The notes beneath the pieces were generated by a model. That model saw only the letters and a program-made list of their open reading frames with translations. It did no database searches and was not told the DNA's origin. 64,000 nucleotides of DNA. Source: Microbulbifer yueqingensis (GTDB lineage Bacteria; Pseudomonadota; Gammaproteobacteria; Pseudomonadales; Cellvibrionaceae). Numbering within the stretch: position 1 is the first letter of the stretch; each line of letters opens with the position of its first letter. This document shows positions 10,200 through 18,047 of this stretch, piece by piece. The position numbers were made by a program, and so were the translations under genes. The stretch is from assembly GCF_900100355.1 (NCBI RefSeq), contig NZ_FNFH01000002.1:558001-622000 (forward strand), read 5' to 3'.

Positions 10200-11009
10200 A
10201 TGCAGGTTTCCGATCTCTTCCAGTTCCCGGTGAAGTCACTCCAGGGTTATCGCACCCGGACCCTGCCCCTCGACCGGTTCGGCGCCGTCGATGACCGGCG
10301 GTGGATGCTGGTGGATACCGATAACCAGTTCCTCACCCAACGCCGGCTCCGGCGCATGGCACAGCTCACCACTTCCATCACCGCCAGGGGAATTCGCATC
10401 GCGAACCGTAACGGCGATGCGATAGAGGTTGCCCGGCCATCGGATGGAGCGTCAATGCTAAGGGTAAGGGTCTGGGACGATGAGGTGGTCGCGCGCGATT
10501 CGGGCGAGCAGGCCGCCCGGTGGCTCAGCGAACAGCTGCATACGCAGGTGAGGCTGGTGGCAATTGGTGCCGAGTTCCGGCGCCCGCTGGCCGCGCCGCG
10601 CGCAGACCGGCAGGTGGGATTCGCCGATGCGGCACCACTGCTGGTCATTGGCCAGGCCTCGCTCGACGACCTGAACCGGCGGCTGGCAGAACCGGTCTCC
10701 ATGTTCAATTTCCGCCCCAACCTGGTGGTGAGCGGCTGCCCGGCCTTCGCCGAGGACAACTGGCAGCGGATGATCGTCCATACCCGCGACGGGCCGGTGG
10801 AATTCGAATGCACCCACCCCTGTGCCCGCTGCGCCATCCCGGGCCTGGATCCACACTCCGGGGAGATCCGGAAAGAGCCCCTGCGCACCCTGGCCCGGTT
10901 CCGCCGCGGGACGGATGGACAAATCTATTTTGGCATGAACCTGGCGCCCCGTTTTGGCAACCCCGCGGGCCACACCATAAACTTGGGCGACAGGGTGGAA
11001 GTATTCTAA
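10200..11009 (+). CDS. MOSC domain protein (YcbX-like)
   Basis: 269-residue protein with an N-terminal MOSC beta-barrel (FQFPVKSLQGYR, about 5-110) and a C-terminal MOSC domain with the conserved Cys in THPCARCAIPGLD. Members bind molybdenum cofactor and reduce N-hydroxylated compounds or move sulfur. The start at 10200 is chosen because the beta-barrel begins at once and AGGA lies upstream; the longer frame adds 37 unconserved residues. It lacks the 2Fe-2S domain of E. coli YcbX and ends on the MOSC domain. Only 30 bases separate it from the next gene, so an operon is likely. Confidence 0.88.
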   Translation: MQVSDLFQFPVKSLQGYRTRTLPLDRFGAVDDRRWMLVDTDNQFLTQRRLRRMAQLTTSITARGIRIANRNGDAIEVARPSDGASMLRVRVWDDEVVARDSGEQAARWLSEQLHTQVRLVAIGAEFRRPLAAPRADRQVGFADAAPLLVIGQASLDDLNRRLAEPVSMFNFRPNLVVSGCPAFAEDNWQRMIVHTRDGPVEFECTHPCARCAIPGLDPHSGEIRKEPLRTLARFRRGTDGQIYFGMNLAPRFGNPAGHTINLGDRVEVF

Positions 11010-11039
11010 AAACTGCTGCCGGGGAGCGGGAGGGAACGG

Positions 11040-12050
11040 ATGGCGATTACACGCTACTGTGCGGAACTGCTGGAGGCGGCCAGCCGCTACCATGCCCATT
11101 ATGGCGACCGCCTCGCCAACCACCTGCCCATGGTGCTGATCGCGCTGGATGGCCTCGGCGCCACTCGCGAGCAACTCCGGCACGCCTTCGAGCGCTCGGT
11201 ACCGCACCTGGATTTGCGCCCGGGTAGTCCGGTGGAGCCAGTGGAAGACGTCTCCACCTGCCGGCGGCGCGAGGAGCGCTTCCCCAGCGCGCTGCAGTAC
11301 TACGAACAACAGCTGAAACAGCACGGCATGACCGACTGCCTGCGCCGCGAGCTGCCGCCCCTGCTCCCGGCCATCGCCACCGCCGCCTTCCACGGACTGA
11401 TTCGGGTAGCCTACGGTATCGATGCCCGGCACCTGGAGGAAGTCGCGATGGGACTCGCCTACTGGAACCTGGAATATTACACCCTGGACGCCAGTAATGA
11501 GTTCACCGACCTTGCGGCAGCCGAGGTAATCGAGGACGTGAGCCGCCGCTTCCCGCAGGTCGAGGTGGCACCGGGAAATATCAGCGACCATATGCACGCA
11601 GTCACCGGACATGATGGCTGGAAGGAAACACCCATACAGCCCCGCCAGCTGGGACTGGAAGATATCGCCCGCGTGGCGCTTACCGCGTACCGGGGCACCG
11701 GTGACTTTACGCTGCTGCACGGTGTTACCGGCTGCCATGCCCTGCGACTGATCCTGCCTTACTGCCCCGACCGGGAAGAAGCCATGCGCTATTTCTGGCA
11801 GGGACTGGTGATTGCCTACCTGAGTACAGGCCCGAAACCGATTGTCGAAGACAAACTGCACGAAGCGGGAACGCTAGACCATATGCGGAGCTGGCGCGAG
11901 CTACGCTCGCTTGCATGTAAAAGCGACGACGATCACGTGATCAAGCTGTGTTATTCCTGCGATCAGGAATACCAGTACTATGATGCAGAGGCCTACAGGG
12001 AAACGGCTTGCTCGCTGTTCAGCCAGGTAGCACCTGCACACGGGCAATAA
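11040..12050 (+). CDS. Questin-oxidase-like protein (DUF4243)
   Basis: 336-residue predicted cytoplasmic, mostly helical protein of the questin oxidase-like family. Recognised from TAAFHGLIRVAYG, MGLAYWNLEYY and the C-terminal LLHGVTGCHALRL; in the fungal homologue the family performs Baeyer-Villiger-type oxidation of the anthraquinone questin. The substrate here is unknown. An AG-rich ribosome site precedes the ATG. Pairing with a MOSC-domain gene 30 bases upstream suggests a linked redox role (inference). Confidence 0.8.
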   Translation: MAITRYCAELLEAASRYHAHYGDRLANHLPMVLIALDGLGATREQLRHAFERSVPHLDLRPGSPVEPVEDVSTCRRREERFPSALQYYEQQLKQHGMTDCLRRELPPLLPAIATAAFHGLIRVAYGIDARHLEEVAMGLAYWNLEYYTLDASNEFTDLAAAEVIEDVSRRFPQVEVAPGNISDHMHAVTGHDGWKETPIQPRQLGLEDIARVALTAYRGTGDFTLLHGVTGCHALRLILPYCPDREEAMRYFWQGLVIAYLSTGPKPIVEDKLHEAGTLDHMRSWRELRSLACKSDDDHVIKLCYSCDQEYQYYDAEAYRETACSLFSQVAPAHGQ

Positions 12051-12247
12051 CCAGGCCGGCCGGGCGTCCAACCTACATGCGAAAGAGACCACCTGTTGGC
12101 GGCACTCAGTCAGCGTTCTTCATTTGAAACTGGCCAGCGCCCAGGGATTTTGCTCCGGATTTCCCGACAGAAACTTCCTTTGGCCGGCTTTTAACCCTTG
12201 ATACACTCGTGCTTAATCGACGAAGAGCAACGAGCCCGGAGTTTCCC

Positions 12248-12796
12248 ATGGCCCTTACGCCATCAACTATGGTTCCCCTCGGCAGTGTCATGCCTGCATT
12301 CAGCCTGCCGGATGCCAACGGGGAAGTGGTATCAAGTGACAAATATACCGGCAAGCCACTGCTGGTGATGTTTATCTGCAACCACTGCCCGTATGTGAAG
12401 CATATCGCCGCGGCCCTGTCCGAATTCGCGGAAGAATATATTCCGGCGGGGCTGGGCATTGTTGCCATTAACAGCAACGACTTCCGCACCTACCCCGAAG
12501 ACAGCCCGGCAAGGATGCGCGAGGAAATCGCCGCCCGCGGCTATCGTTTTCCCTACCTGGTCGATGAGCAACAGGAAGTGGCAAAAGCCTTCGATGCGGC
12601 CTGCACTCCGGATTTCTTCCTGTTCGACCACGAGGGCAAGCTGGCCTACCGGGGCCAGTTCGATGGTAGTCGCCCGGGAAATAATGAGCCGGTGGATGGC
12701 AGCGACCTGCGCGCGGCCGCGGATGCGGTGCTGCGGGGGGAGCAGCCCGGCGAAGACCAGGCGCCCTCGGTGGGCTGTAATATCAAGTGGAAATGA
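12248..12796 (+). CDS. Thioredoxin-fold peroxiredoxin-like protein
   Basis: 182-residue AhpC/TSA-type thioredoxin-fold protein. The active site reads FICNHCPYVKH, a CxxC that defines a distinct bacterial thioredoxin-like family. A cis-Pro equivalent is in CTPDFFLFD, and the C-terminal PSVGCNIKWK is typical of the family. The start at 12248 is chosen for its GGAG and because the domain begins directly. No signal peptide, so cytoplasmic. It is preceded by 197 bases without a gene and appears monocistronic. Physiological partner unknown. Confidence 0.9.
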   Translation: MALTPSTMVPLGSVMPAFSLPDANGEVVSSDKYTGKPLLVMFICNHCPYVKHIAAALSEFAEEYIPAGLGIVAINSNDFRTYPEDSPARMREEIAARGYRFPYLVDEQQEVAKAFDAACTPDFFLFDHEGKLAYRGQFDGSRPGNNEPVDGSDLRAAADAVLRGEQPGEDQAPSVGCNIKWK

Positions 12797-12879
12797 GATG
12801 TTGGCCGGGGCAGCCCGTCAATCTCGCAGGGCCGGGTAAACCGGTCCCGGCGATGGGTGCCCCGACGAAAAGTAAGTGC

Positions 12880-13584
12880 TCACTGCTTGCGCAGGAACTC
12901 CAGCATCCAGCGGGCCACGGTGCTTTCGTGAATATCGTTCTGCAGTGATGCCTGGCCCTTTTCCACCACTTCCCCGCCAAATACCTCCTTTCTCAGCTCC
13001 ATCAGGCTATTGGAGTAAGGCTTGGTGAACTCCGGGTGTGCCTGGAAGGTGAGCATATGCTCATCGACCTGCACCATCGCCATGGGGCAAAAATCGCTCG
13101 AAGCCAGTACCTTCGCACCGGGCGGCAACTCCTCCACCTGGTCCTGGTGGCTGACCAGCAGGCGGAATGTCTCGAGGGGCTCCGACATCCAGCTGGGCGT
13201 CTCCTGCAACTCGTAGCTGTGCACGCCAACGCCCCAACCCTTGTCTGATTTGCGGGTGCGGCCGCCCAGCGCCTGCGCGATCAGCTGGTGGCCGAAGCAG
13301 ATGCCAATGGTGGGCTTCTCACGCTCGTGGAGCAGGCGCACGAACTCCATCAGCGGCGTGATCCACGGCTTGTCCTCGTAGACCCCTGTCTTGCTGCCGG
13401 TGATGAGATAGGCATCCACCTCATCGATATCGTCGGGAAAATGACCGTGCTGCACTTCGTAGGTCACGAACTCAAGCGATGGATCCTGGTCCCGAAGCAA
13501 CTTGGCGAACATCTCCGGGTATTCACCAAATTCCCCCACCAGCTCCTTGCGTACATCGTCTGTCTTGAGGACTCCTATCTTCAT
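12880..13584 (-). CDS. Class I glutamine amidotransferase-like protein
   Basis: 234-residue stand-alone glutaminase-fold protein. The nucleophile elbow is GICFGHQLIAQALGG with Cys near residue 95, and the catalytic His lies in FQAHPEF. Such stand-alone members resemble GMP synthase amidotransferase domains and include gamma-glutamyl-cleaving enzymes of polyamine and glutathione catabolism, but no synthetase partner is nearby. The specific substrate cannot be decided from sequence. It is divergent from the second ompW gene, 160 bases away. Confidence 0.88.
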   Translation of the reverse strand: MKIGVLKTDDVRKELVGEFGEYPEMFAKLLRDQDPSLEFVTYEVQHGHFPDDIDEVDAYLITGSKTGVYEDKPWITPLMEFVRLLHEREKPTIGICFGHQLIAQALGGRTRKSDKGWGVGVHSYELQETPSWMSEPLETFRLLVSHQDQVEELPPGAKVLASSDFCPMAMVQVDEHMLTFQAHPEFTKPYSNSLMELRKEVFGGEVVEKGQASLQNDIHESTVARWMLEFLRKQ

Positions 13585-13744
13585 TATCTCACCGCTGGGT
13601 TGACTACTGAGACGGCGGATTATGGCATATACGGGCGCGGCTGGCGGCCCCCATTTTGGCGGCCCAGGCTACCTGGCCGGGAGCCACTGTTACTACGTCT
13701 AAACTGTCGGTAAGGAACAGGGATTTTCAGGGAATGATCGCCCG

Positions 13745-14476
13745 ATGAAAGCTGCCGTCACCCCCATCATCGCCCTCACCACCTTTCTCTTGGCCGCCGG
13801 CGCCCTGGCAGAGAACCGCCAGGGCGATGTCATTGTCCGCGTGGGTCTGGGCGCCACCGTACCGGATGACAAGTCCAGCGAGGTACAACTGAATGGCACC
13901 CCCCTACCCGGCAGCCGGGTACTGGTGGACGACGGCTACGCCGCCACATTCACCGGCAGCTGGATCTTCGCGGATCACTGGGGAGTGGGGCTGCTGCTGG
14001 CCACACCCTTCGAACATGACCTGGATGTACGTGGGCTTCCCGACGCCGAAGGCGCTTCTATTGGCCAGGTACGCCTGGGCGACATCCAGCACGTGCCCCC
14101 CACACTGACCGTGCAATGGTTCCCTGTGTGTGTCGAGTCCTGGGTCCAGCCATACATCGGCTTTGGGGTTAATTACACCACCTTCATGGATGAAAGCATT
14201 GCCGGCCCCGCGAACCTCTACTTTGTCGATGTTCTCGGCGCCACACGCGGCGCGAGCCTGGAACTGGATGATTCCTGGGGGCTGGCCGGCGAGGTCGGGG
14301 TGGACATGCATTTCGGTCCCCGCAGTCGCTGGCTGTTCAATGCCGCAGTCTGGTACCTCGATATCGACAGCGATGTGGATATCCGCTTCCGCTCCGATAC
14401 GGGTGTTAACCGGGTCACCACCGATCTGGAAATCGACCCTTTCGTTTACAGCGTTGGTATCGGTTATCGTTTTTGA
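13745..14476 (+). CDS. OmpW-family outer membrane protein (second paralog)
   Basis: 243-residue beta-barrel with a Sec signal peptide (through GALA), family signature HVPPTLTVQWFP, PYIGFGVNYTTFMDE and terminal GYRF. It is clearly paralogous to the ompW at 802-1485, sharing the overall strand order and the WxxDIDx segment. Unlike that gene it has no recognisable Fnr/Anr box in its 160-base upstream region, so the two are probably expressed under different conditions (inference). Confidence 0.9.
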   Translation: MKAAVTPIIALTTFLLAAGALAENRQGDVIVRVGLGATVPDDKSSEVQLNGTPLPGSRVLVDDGYAATFTGSWIFADHWGVGLLLATPFEHDLDVRGLPDAEGASIGQVRLGDIQHVPPTLTVQWFPVCVESWVQPYIGFGVNYTTFMDESIAGPANLYFVDVLGATRGASLELDDSWGLAGEVGVDMHFGPRSRWLFNAAVWYLDIDSDVDIRFRSDTGVNRVTTDLEIDPFVYSVGIGYRF

Positions 14477-14927
14477 TTTTCCGGCAATCGACGCCTGCTC
14501 TTAACCTGCCGCTTCACACTGCAGCCACACTCCCAATGCCTGCCCTTGCAGGCGCGGACGTTTCTGTATAAGGTAAAATCTTGCTATAAGCCGGGCTTTT
14601 CTTCAGAAAACCCCGGCGTTACATAGAGACCTTTCAGGGGCAGGCAAGCCTGCCAGTTTCAGGCCGGTTCGGACTCATAATAAATCCTTCCGCCATCTGC
14701 GGCCTGCCCCAATTCGCTGTTGCTAAAGAATCGCTGTTGCCAAAAACAAGAACAGACAACTCTTTCAGCGCTTTTCACCTGCCCACGCAGGGCTTACCCG
14801 CGCCCCTTACCACCGGGACTGCAATAATCTCGCAGCCTGTAATCACGTGTAATAGGCCCGAAGCAAGCGCAAGGGATTAACAGAAAGAGCTGTGCAAAAT
14901 AATTTATCGCACGACAAGGAGAGTATT
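14477..14927. other. 451-base intergenic region with a hairpin
   Basis: No coding signal found on either strand. It holds a 12-bp near-perfect hairpin at 14590-14617 (arms begin GCCGGG and end CCCCGGC, one mismatch, 4-base loop) without a U-tract, and a short direct repeat TCGCTGTTGC near 14720-14740. The last 100 bases are AT-rich and probably carry the promoter of the TonB receptor. The length would allow a small RNA, but nothing specific supports one. Confidence 0.5.
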
Positions 14928-17159
14928 ATGCATCGCCAGCAGCACACCCTCGCCGCGGCCATTCGCCGCCACGTCACCCTGGCCAGCCTCGCTCCGGCGC
15001 TAATGGCCGCATCATTTTCCGGATCTACGGTCGCAGAACAGCAATCGGTTCTGGAAGAGGTCACCGTTACTGCCCAGAAACGCGAGCAGTCGATGCAGGA
15101 TGTATCGGTCGCGGTCAGCGCCTTCTCCGGCGACGCCATCGAGAAGATGGGATTCGAGGAGGGTCTCGATATTACGCAGCAGGTGCCCAACATGAATTTC
15201 TTCGCCATTTTCGGCGAAGCCTCCAGTCCCTCTGTGAGCCTGCGCGGCATCAGCCTGGTTAATTTCTCCGATTCCTGGGAATCGCCGGTATCCATCTATG
15301 TGGATGACGTCTACCGCGGCAACCCGGCCGGCTCCGCTATCCAGCTGTTCGACCTGGAGCGTGTGGAGGTACTGCGCGGGCCCCAGGGCACCCTGTACGG
15401 GCGCAACACCACCGGCGGCTTGGTGCACTATGTTTCCCGCAAGCCCACCGATGAATTTACCGCGAGCGCAAGCGCGAGCCTGGGCAGCTACTCTGAGCAG
15501 ATTTTCGAGGGTGCCACCGGCGGCGCCCTGGCCGATGGGATTCGCGGGCGTTTCGCCTTCAAGAGCACCACCAATGACGGCTGGCAGACCAATACGGTTA
15601 CCGGTGACAAGCTCAACAACACCGACAGTTTCGGCTACCGCGGCCAGCTGGACTTCGACATAGGGGAAAGCGGCGGTCTGTTACTGAACATCCATGGCAG
15701 TGAGGCGGACCAGAACTCGGTCGGCTTCGCCCATATGGGTTACCTGGAAGCACCCGTCGCCGGTGCGGCGAAATGCTCGATATCCCGAATCCAGGATGGT
15801 CTCTGTACCAGCGATACCTTCAAGATGACGGGCGCCGAGGCGGTGAGCGGAAAATTCAATCCAGAGCACGTTGCCAGCGGTGCGGCCAACGGGCTGATCA
15901 CCCGGATCGATACTTATGGCACCTCCGCCACACTGGACTGGGAATTCGAGAATTTCACGCTGACGTCTATCACTGCTTACGAGGAGCTGGACAAGTTCCT
16001 GCAGGACGATGGCGACGGGACCGCAGTGGTGTGGTTTGACGAACAATATGCCGTGGATGCAGAGCAGTACACCCAGGAGATTCGCCTTAATGGCGCAACC
16101 GATAACGCTACCTGGGTGACCGGTTTCTACTACTACAAGGACGACCGGGGCCTGGTGACCGAGGCGCCAACCACGGCGGACGGTCTCTGGCACCAGGAGA
16201 TCGTCGCGCTGGACAGCGAATCCTGGGCGTTGTTCGGACAGGTGGAATACGACCTGGCCCCGACCCTGACCTTGGTCAGTGGCCTGCGCTATACGGAAGA
16301 GGAGCGGGACTTCGCGCAGGACTCGGGCCCCAGTTTCTATACACCTCTTTCGGTACGCGACGACCTGAGTGAGAGCGCCACTACTGGCCGCATCGGCCTG
16401 GACTGGCGCCCGGCCGATGACACGCTGGCCTACGCCAGTTTGTCCACCGGTTTCAAGAGCGGCGGGTTTTCCGGCAGCTATAACGCCTCCCTGGAAGCCA
16501 CCCGCCCGGTGGGCGCCGAGGGCATCACCAACTTCGAGGTGGGGCTGAAAACCACCCTGGCCGGGGCCTACCGCCTCAACGCCGCAGCCTTTCACTACAC
16601 CGTGGAGGACTACCAGGCCCAGGTGTTCCTCACCGTGGCTGATGGCAGCGTGATCACCAATGCGGGCGATGTGGACGGTACCGGTGCGGAAATCGAGCTG
16701 ACAGCACCCATCACCGATAACTTCGAGATAATCGCTGGCGCCGGCTGGCTTTCCACCGAGTTCGACTCCGAGCAGATATTCCTCGTCGCCGGCGACAGCT
16801 ACACGCTGGACGGCAATGAGCTGCCCTCGGCCCCCGGGTTTACCTACAACCTCGTGGCCCGCTATTACCAGGGGCTGGGCCATGCGGGCGAGCTGGTTTT
16901 CCAGGGTGATTACTCCTGGCAGGATGACCACTACCTGCAGATCGAGAACGATCCCTACTCGCGCCACGAGGCCTATGGCCTGGCCAATGCCAGTGTCAGC
17001 TGGCACTCACCATCGGACCGCTACAGCGTGCAGGCATTCGTCAATAACCTGGCCGACGAGGAGTATTTCACCTACCAGAATACCCTCGGCAGCGACTGGG
17101 GTTACGGTGTCTGGGGCCAACCGCGCACTGCCGGCATGCGCCTTAACTGGAAGCTTTGA
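14928..17159 (+). CDS. TonB-dependent outer membrane receptor, substrate unknown
   Basis: 743-residue receptor: signal peptide to about residue 38 (ends SGSTVAEQ), TonB box region EEVTVTAQKREQ, plug domain (about 55-165, with SVSLRGI, VYRGNPAG and EVLRGPQGTLYGRN), then the 22-strand barrel ending in LNWKL. A strong ribosome site (AAGGAGA) sets the start at 14928. The TAQKREQSMQDVSVAV motif places it in the large group of receptors expanded in marine and oligotrophic proteobacteria, where substrates range from siderophores to glycans and plant compounds. No partner gene is adjacent; it converges on cobO. Confidence 0.9.
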   Translation: MHRQQHTLAAAIRRHVTLASLAPALMAASFSGSTVAEQQSVLEEVTVTAQKREQSMQDVSVAVSAFSGDAIEKMGFEEGLDITQQVPNMNFFAIFGEASSPSVSLRGISLVNFSDSWESPVSIYVDDVYRGNPAGSAIQLFDLERVEVLRGPQGTLYGRNTTGGLVHYVSRKPTDEFTASASASLGSYSEQIFEGATGGALADGIRGRFAFKSTTNDGWQTNTVTGDKLNNTDSFGYRGQLDFDIGESGGLLLNIHGSEADQNSVGFAHMGYLEAPVAGAAKCSISRIQDGLCTSDTFKMTGAEAVSGKFNPEHVASGAANGLITRIDTYGTSATLDWEFENFTLTSITAYEELDKFLQDDGDGTAVVWFDEQYAVDAEQYTQEIRLNGATDNATWVTGFYYYKDDRGLVTEAPTTADGLWHQEIVALDSESWALFGQVEYDLAPTLTLVSGLRYTEEERDFAQDSGPSFYTPLSVRDDLSESATTGRIGLDWRPADDTLAYASLSTGFKSGGFSGSYNASLEATRPVGAEGITNFEVGLKTTLAGAYRLNAAAFHYTVEDYQAQVFLTVADGSVITNAGDVDGTGAEIELTAPITDNFEIIAGAGWLSTEFDSEQIFLVAGDSYTLDGNELPSAPGFTYNLVARYYQGLGHAGELVFQGDYSWQDDHYLQIENDPYSRHEAYGLANASVSWHSPSDRYSVQAFVNNLADEEYFTYQNTLGSDWGYGVWGQPRTAGMRLNWKL

Positions 17160-17182
17160 TCGCCCTGTTGCCCCTGCAATAT

Positions 17183-17209
17183 GCCCGCGGCAGCGCTCCT
17201 GCCGCGGGC
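17183..17209. terminator. Hairpin between convergent TonB receptor and cobO
   Basis: Perfect 11-bp GC-rich stem (GCCCGCGGCAG / CTGCCGCGGGC) with a 5-base loop in the 57-base gap between convergent genes. It lacks a U-tract on either strand, but its position suggests bidirectional termination. Confidence 0.6.
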
Positions 17210-17216
17210 ACTCCAC

Positions 17217-17843
17217 CTACCACTCAATGCCCTTGCGCGCGGCAATACCGGACTCGAAGGCATGCTTGTGTGGCCGCATTTCCGTCACCGTATCAGCGAT
17301 GTCTTTCAGGTATTGCTTCGCCCCCCGGCCGGTGATGATCACCGACTGCTCCCGCGGGCGGTTTTCAATCGCGGCGATTACCTCTTCGCGCTCGAGCCAC
17401 TTGTAGTTGAGGGCATAGGTGAGTTCATCCAGGACCACCAGGTAGACCGATTCATCGGCAAGTGCCGCGCGCAGTCTTTCCCATAATGACAAGGCGGCCG
17501 CCCTGTCGGCCTCGAAGTCCTGGGTCTCCCAGGTGAAGTCGGTTCCCATCTCAAACCATTGCAGTGGGAATTGCTCCGCAGGCAGGCCGGTCAGCAGGTT
17601 TTTCTCGCCGCACTCCCAGGCTCCCTTGATAAACTGCCCGACCACCACCTTGTAGCCATACCCCAGGGCCCGGGCCACCGTACCCATTGCAGCGGTAGTC
17701 TTGCCCTTGCCATCACCGGTATACAGGATGGCGATACCCCGCTCCTCCAGTGCCCGGGCAATACCGGCATCGACAATCTCCTTGCGCTGCTGCATACGCC
17801 GCTTGTGGCGCTCGGTTTTTTTATCGACGCCCGAATCGCTCAT
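17217..17843 (-). CDS. cobO: Cob(I)yrinic acid a,c-diamide adenosyltransferase
   Basis: Transfers the adenosyl group of ATP to the cobalt of corrinoids, completing active B12. 208 residues of the CobO/BtuR family: P-loop YTGDGKGKTTAAMGT (about 40-54), VVVGQFIKG, LVVLDELTYALNY (Walker B-like) and IITGRGAK. The ATG at 17843 is preferred over a TTG two codons upstream. It lies downstream of btuB on the same strand, separated by a REP-rich 204-base spacer, and probably serves imported corrinoid, since no de novo cobalamin genes are present here. Confidence 0.95.
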   Translation of the reverse strand: MSDSGVDKKTERHKRRMQQRKEIVDAGIARALEERGIAILYTGDGKGKTTAAMGTVARALGYGYKVVVGQFIKGAWECGEKNLLTGLPAEQFPLQWFEMGTDFTWETQDFEADRAAALSLWERLRAALADESVYLVVLDELTYALNYKWLEREEVIAAIENRPREQSVIITGRGAKQYLKDIADTVTEMRPHKHAFESGIAARKGIEW

Positions 17844-17882
17844 GGACAACCCCCTGCTTCAAAAACTTCGCGATAGGAAAAC

Positions 17883-17907
17883 TGTAGGAGCGGCCCATGG
17901 CCGCGAT
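17883..17907 (+). repeat. REP-like palindromic element 1
   Basis: Diverged copy of the GTAGGAGCGGCCGCTGG family (here GTAGGAGCGGCCCATGG). It lies in the btuB-cobO spacer. Confidence 0.75.
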
Positions 17908-17955
17908 CCCACGGCGGGAAAAGGCACCGGCATCCCGCTTGGCAAAAACCTACCC

Positions 17956-17980
17956 CGTAGGAGCGGCCGCTGGCCGCGAC
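17956..17980 (+). repeat. REP-like palindromic element 2
   Basis: Consensus copy, CGTAGGAGCGGCCGCTGG followed by CCGCGAC. Its core GCGGCC-GCTGGCCGC is itself palindromic. Paired head-to-head with element 3. Confidence 0.88.
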
Positions 17981-18021
17981 CACTGAATGGCCCGGCCTGC
18001 GCGAGGCACCGCGAATTTCCC

Positions 18022-18041
18022 GGCCAGCGACCGCTCCTACA
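18022..18041 (-). repeat. REP-like palindromic element 3 (inverted)
   Basis: Inverted copy reading CGCTCCTACA on the plus strand. Together with element 2 it forms an inverted pair spanning 17956-18041, like the bacterial interspersed mosaic elements built from REP pairs, immediately 3' of btuB. Confidence 0.8.
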
Positions 18042-18047
18042 GCGGAC

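Noticed and set aside
14590-14617. Intrinsic terminator of the second ompW gene
   Set aside because: A good hairpin lies 114 bases past the stop but has no U-tract on either strand, so it is recorded only as part of the intergenic region.
15681-17006. Antisense frame within the TonB receptor at 14928-17159
   Set aside because: The receptor frame carries the plug and barrel signatures; the opposite frame is a compositional shadow.
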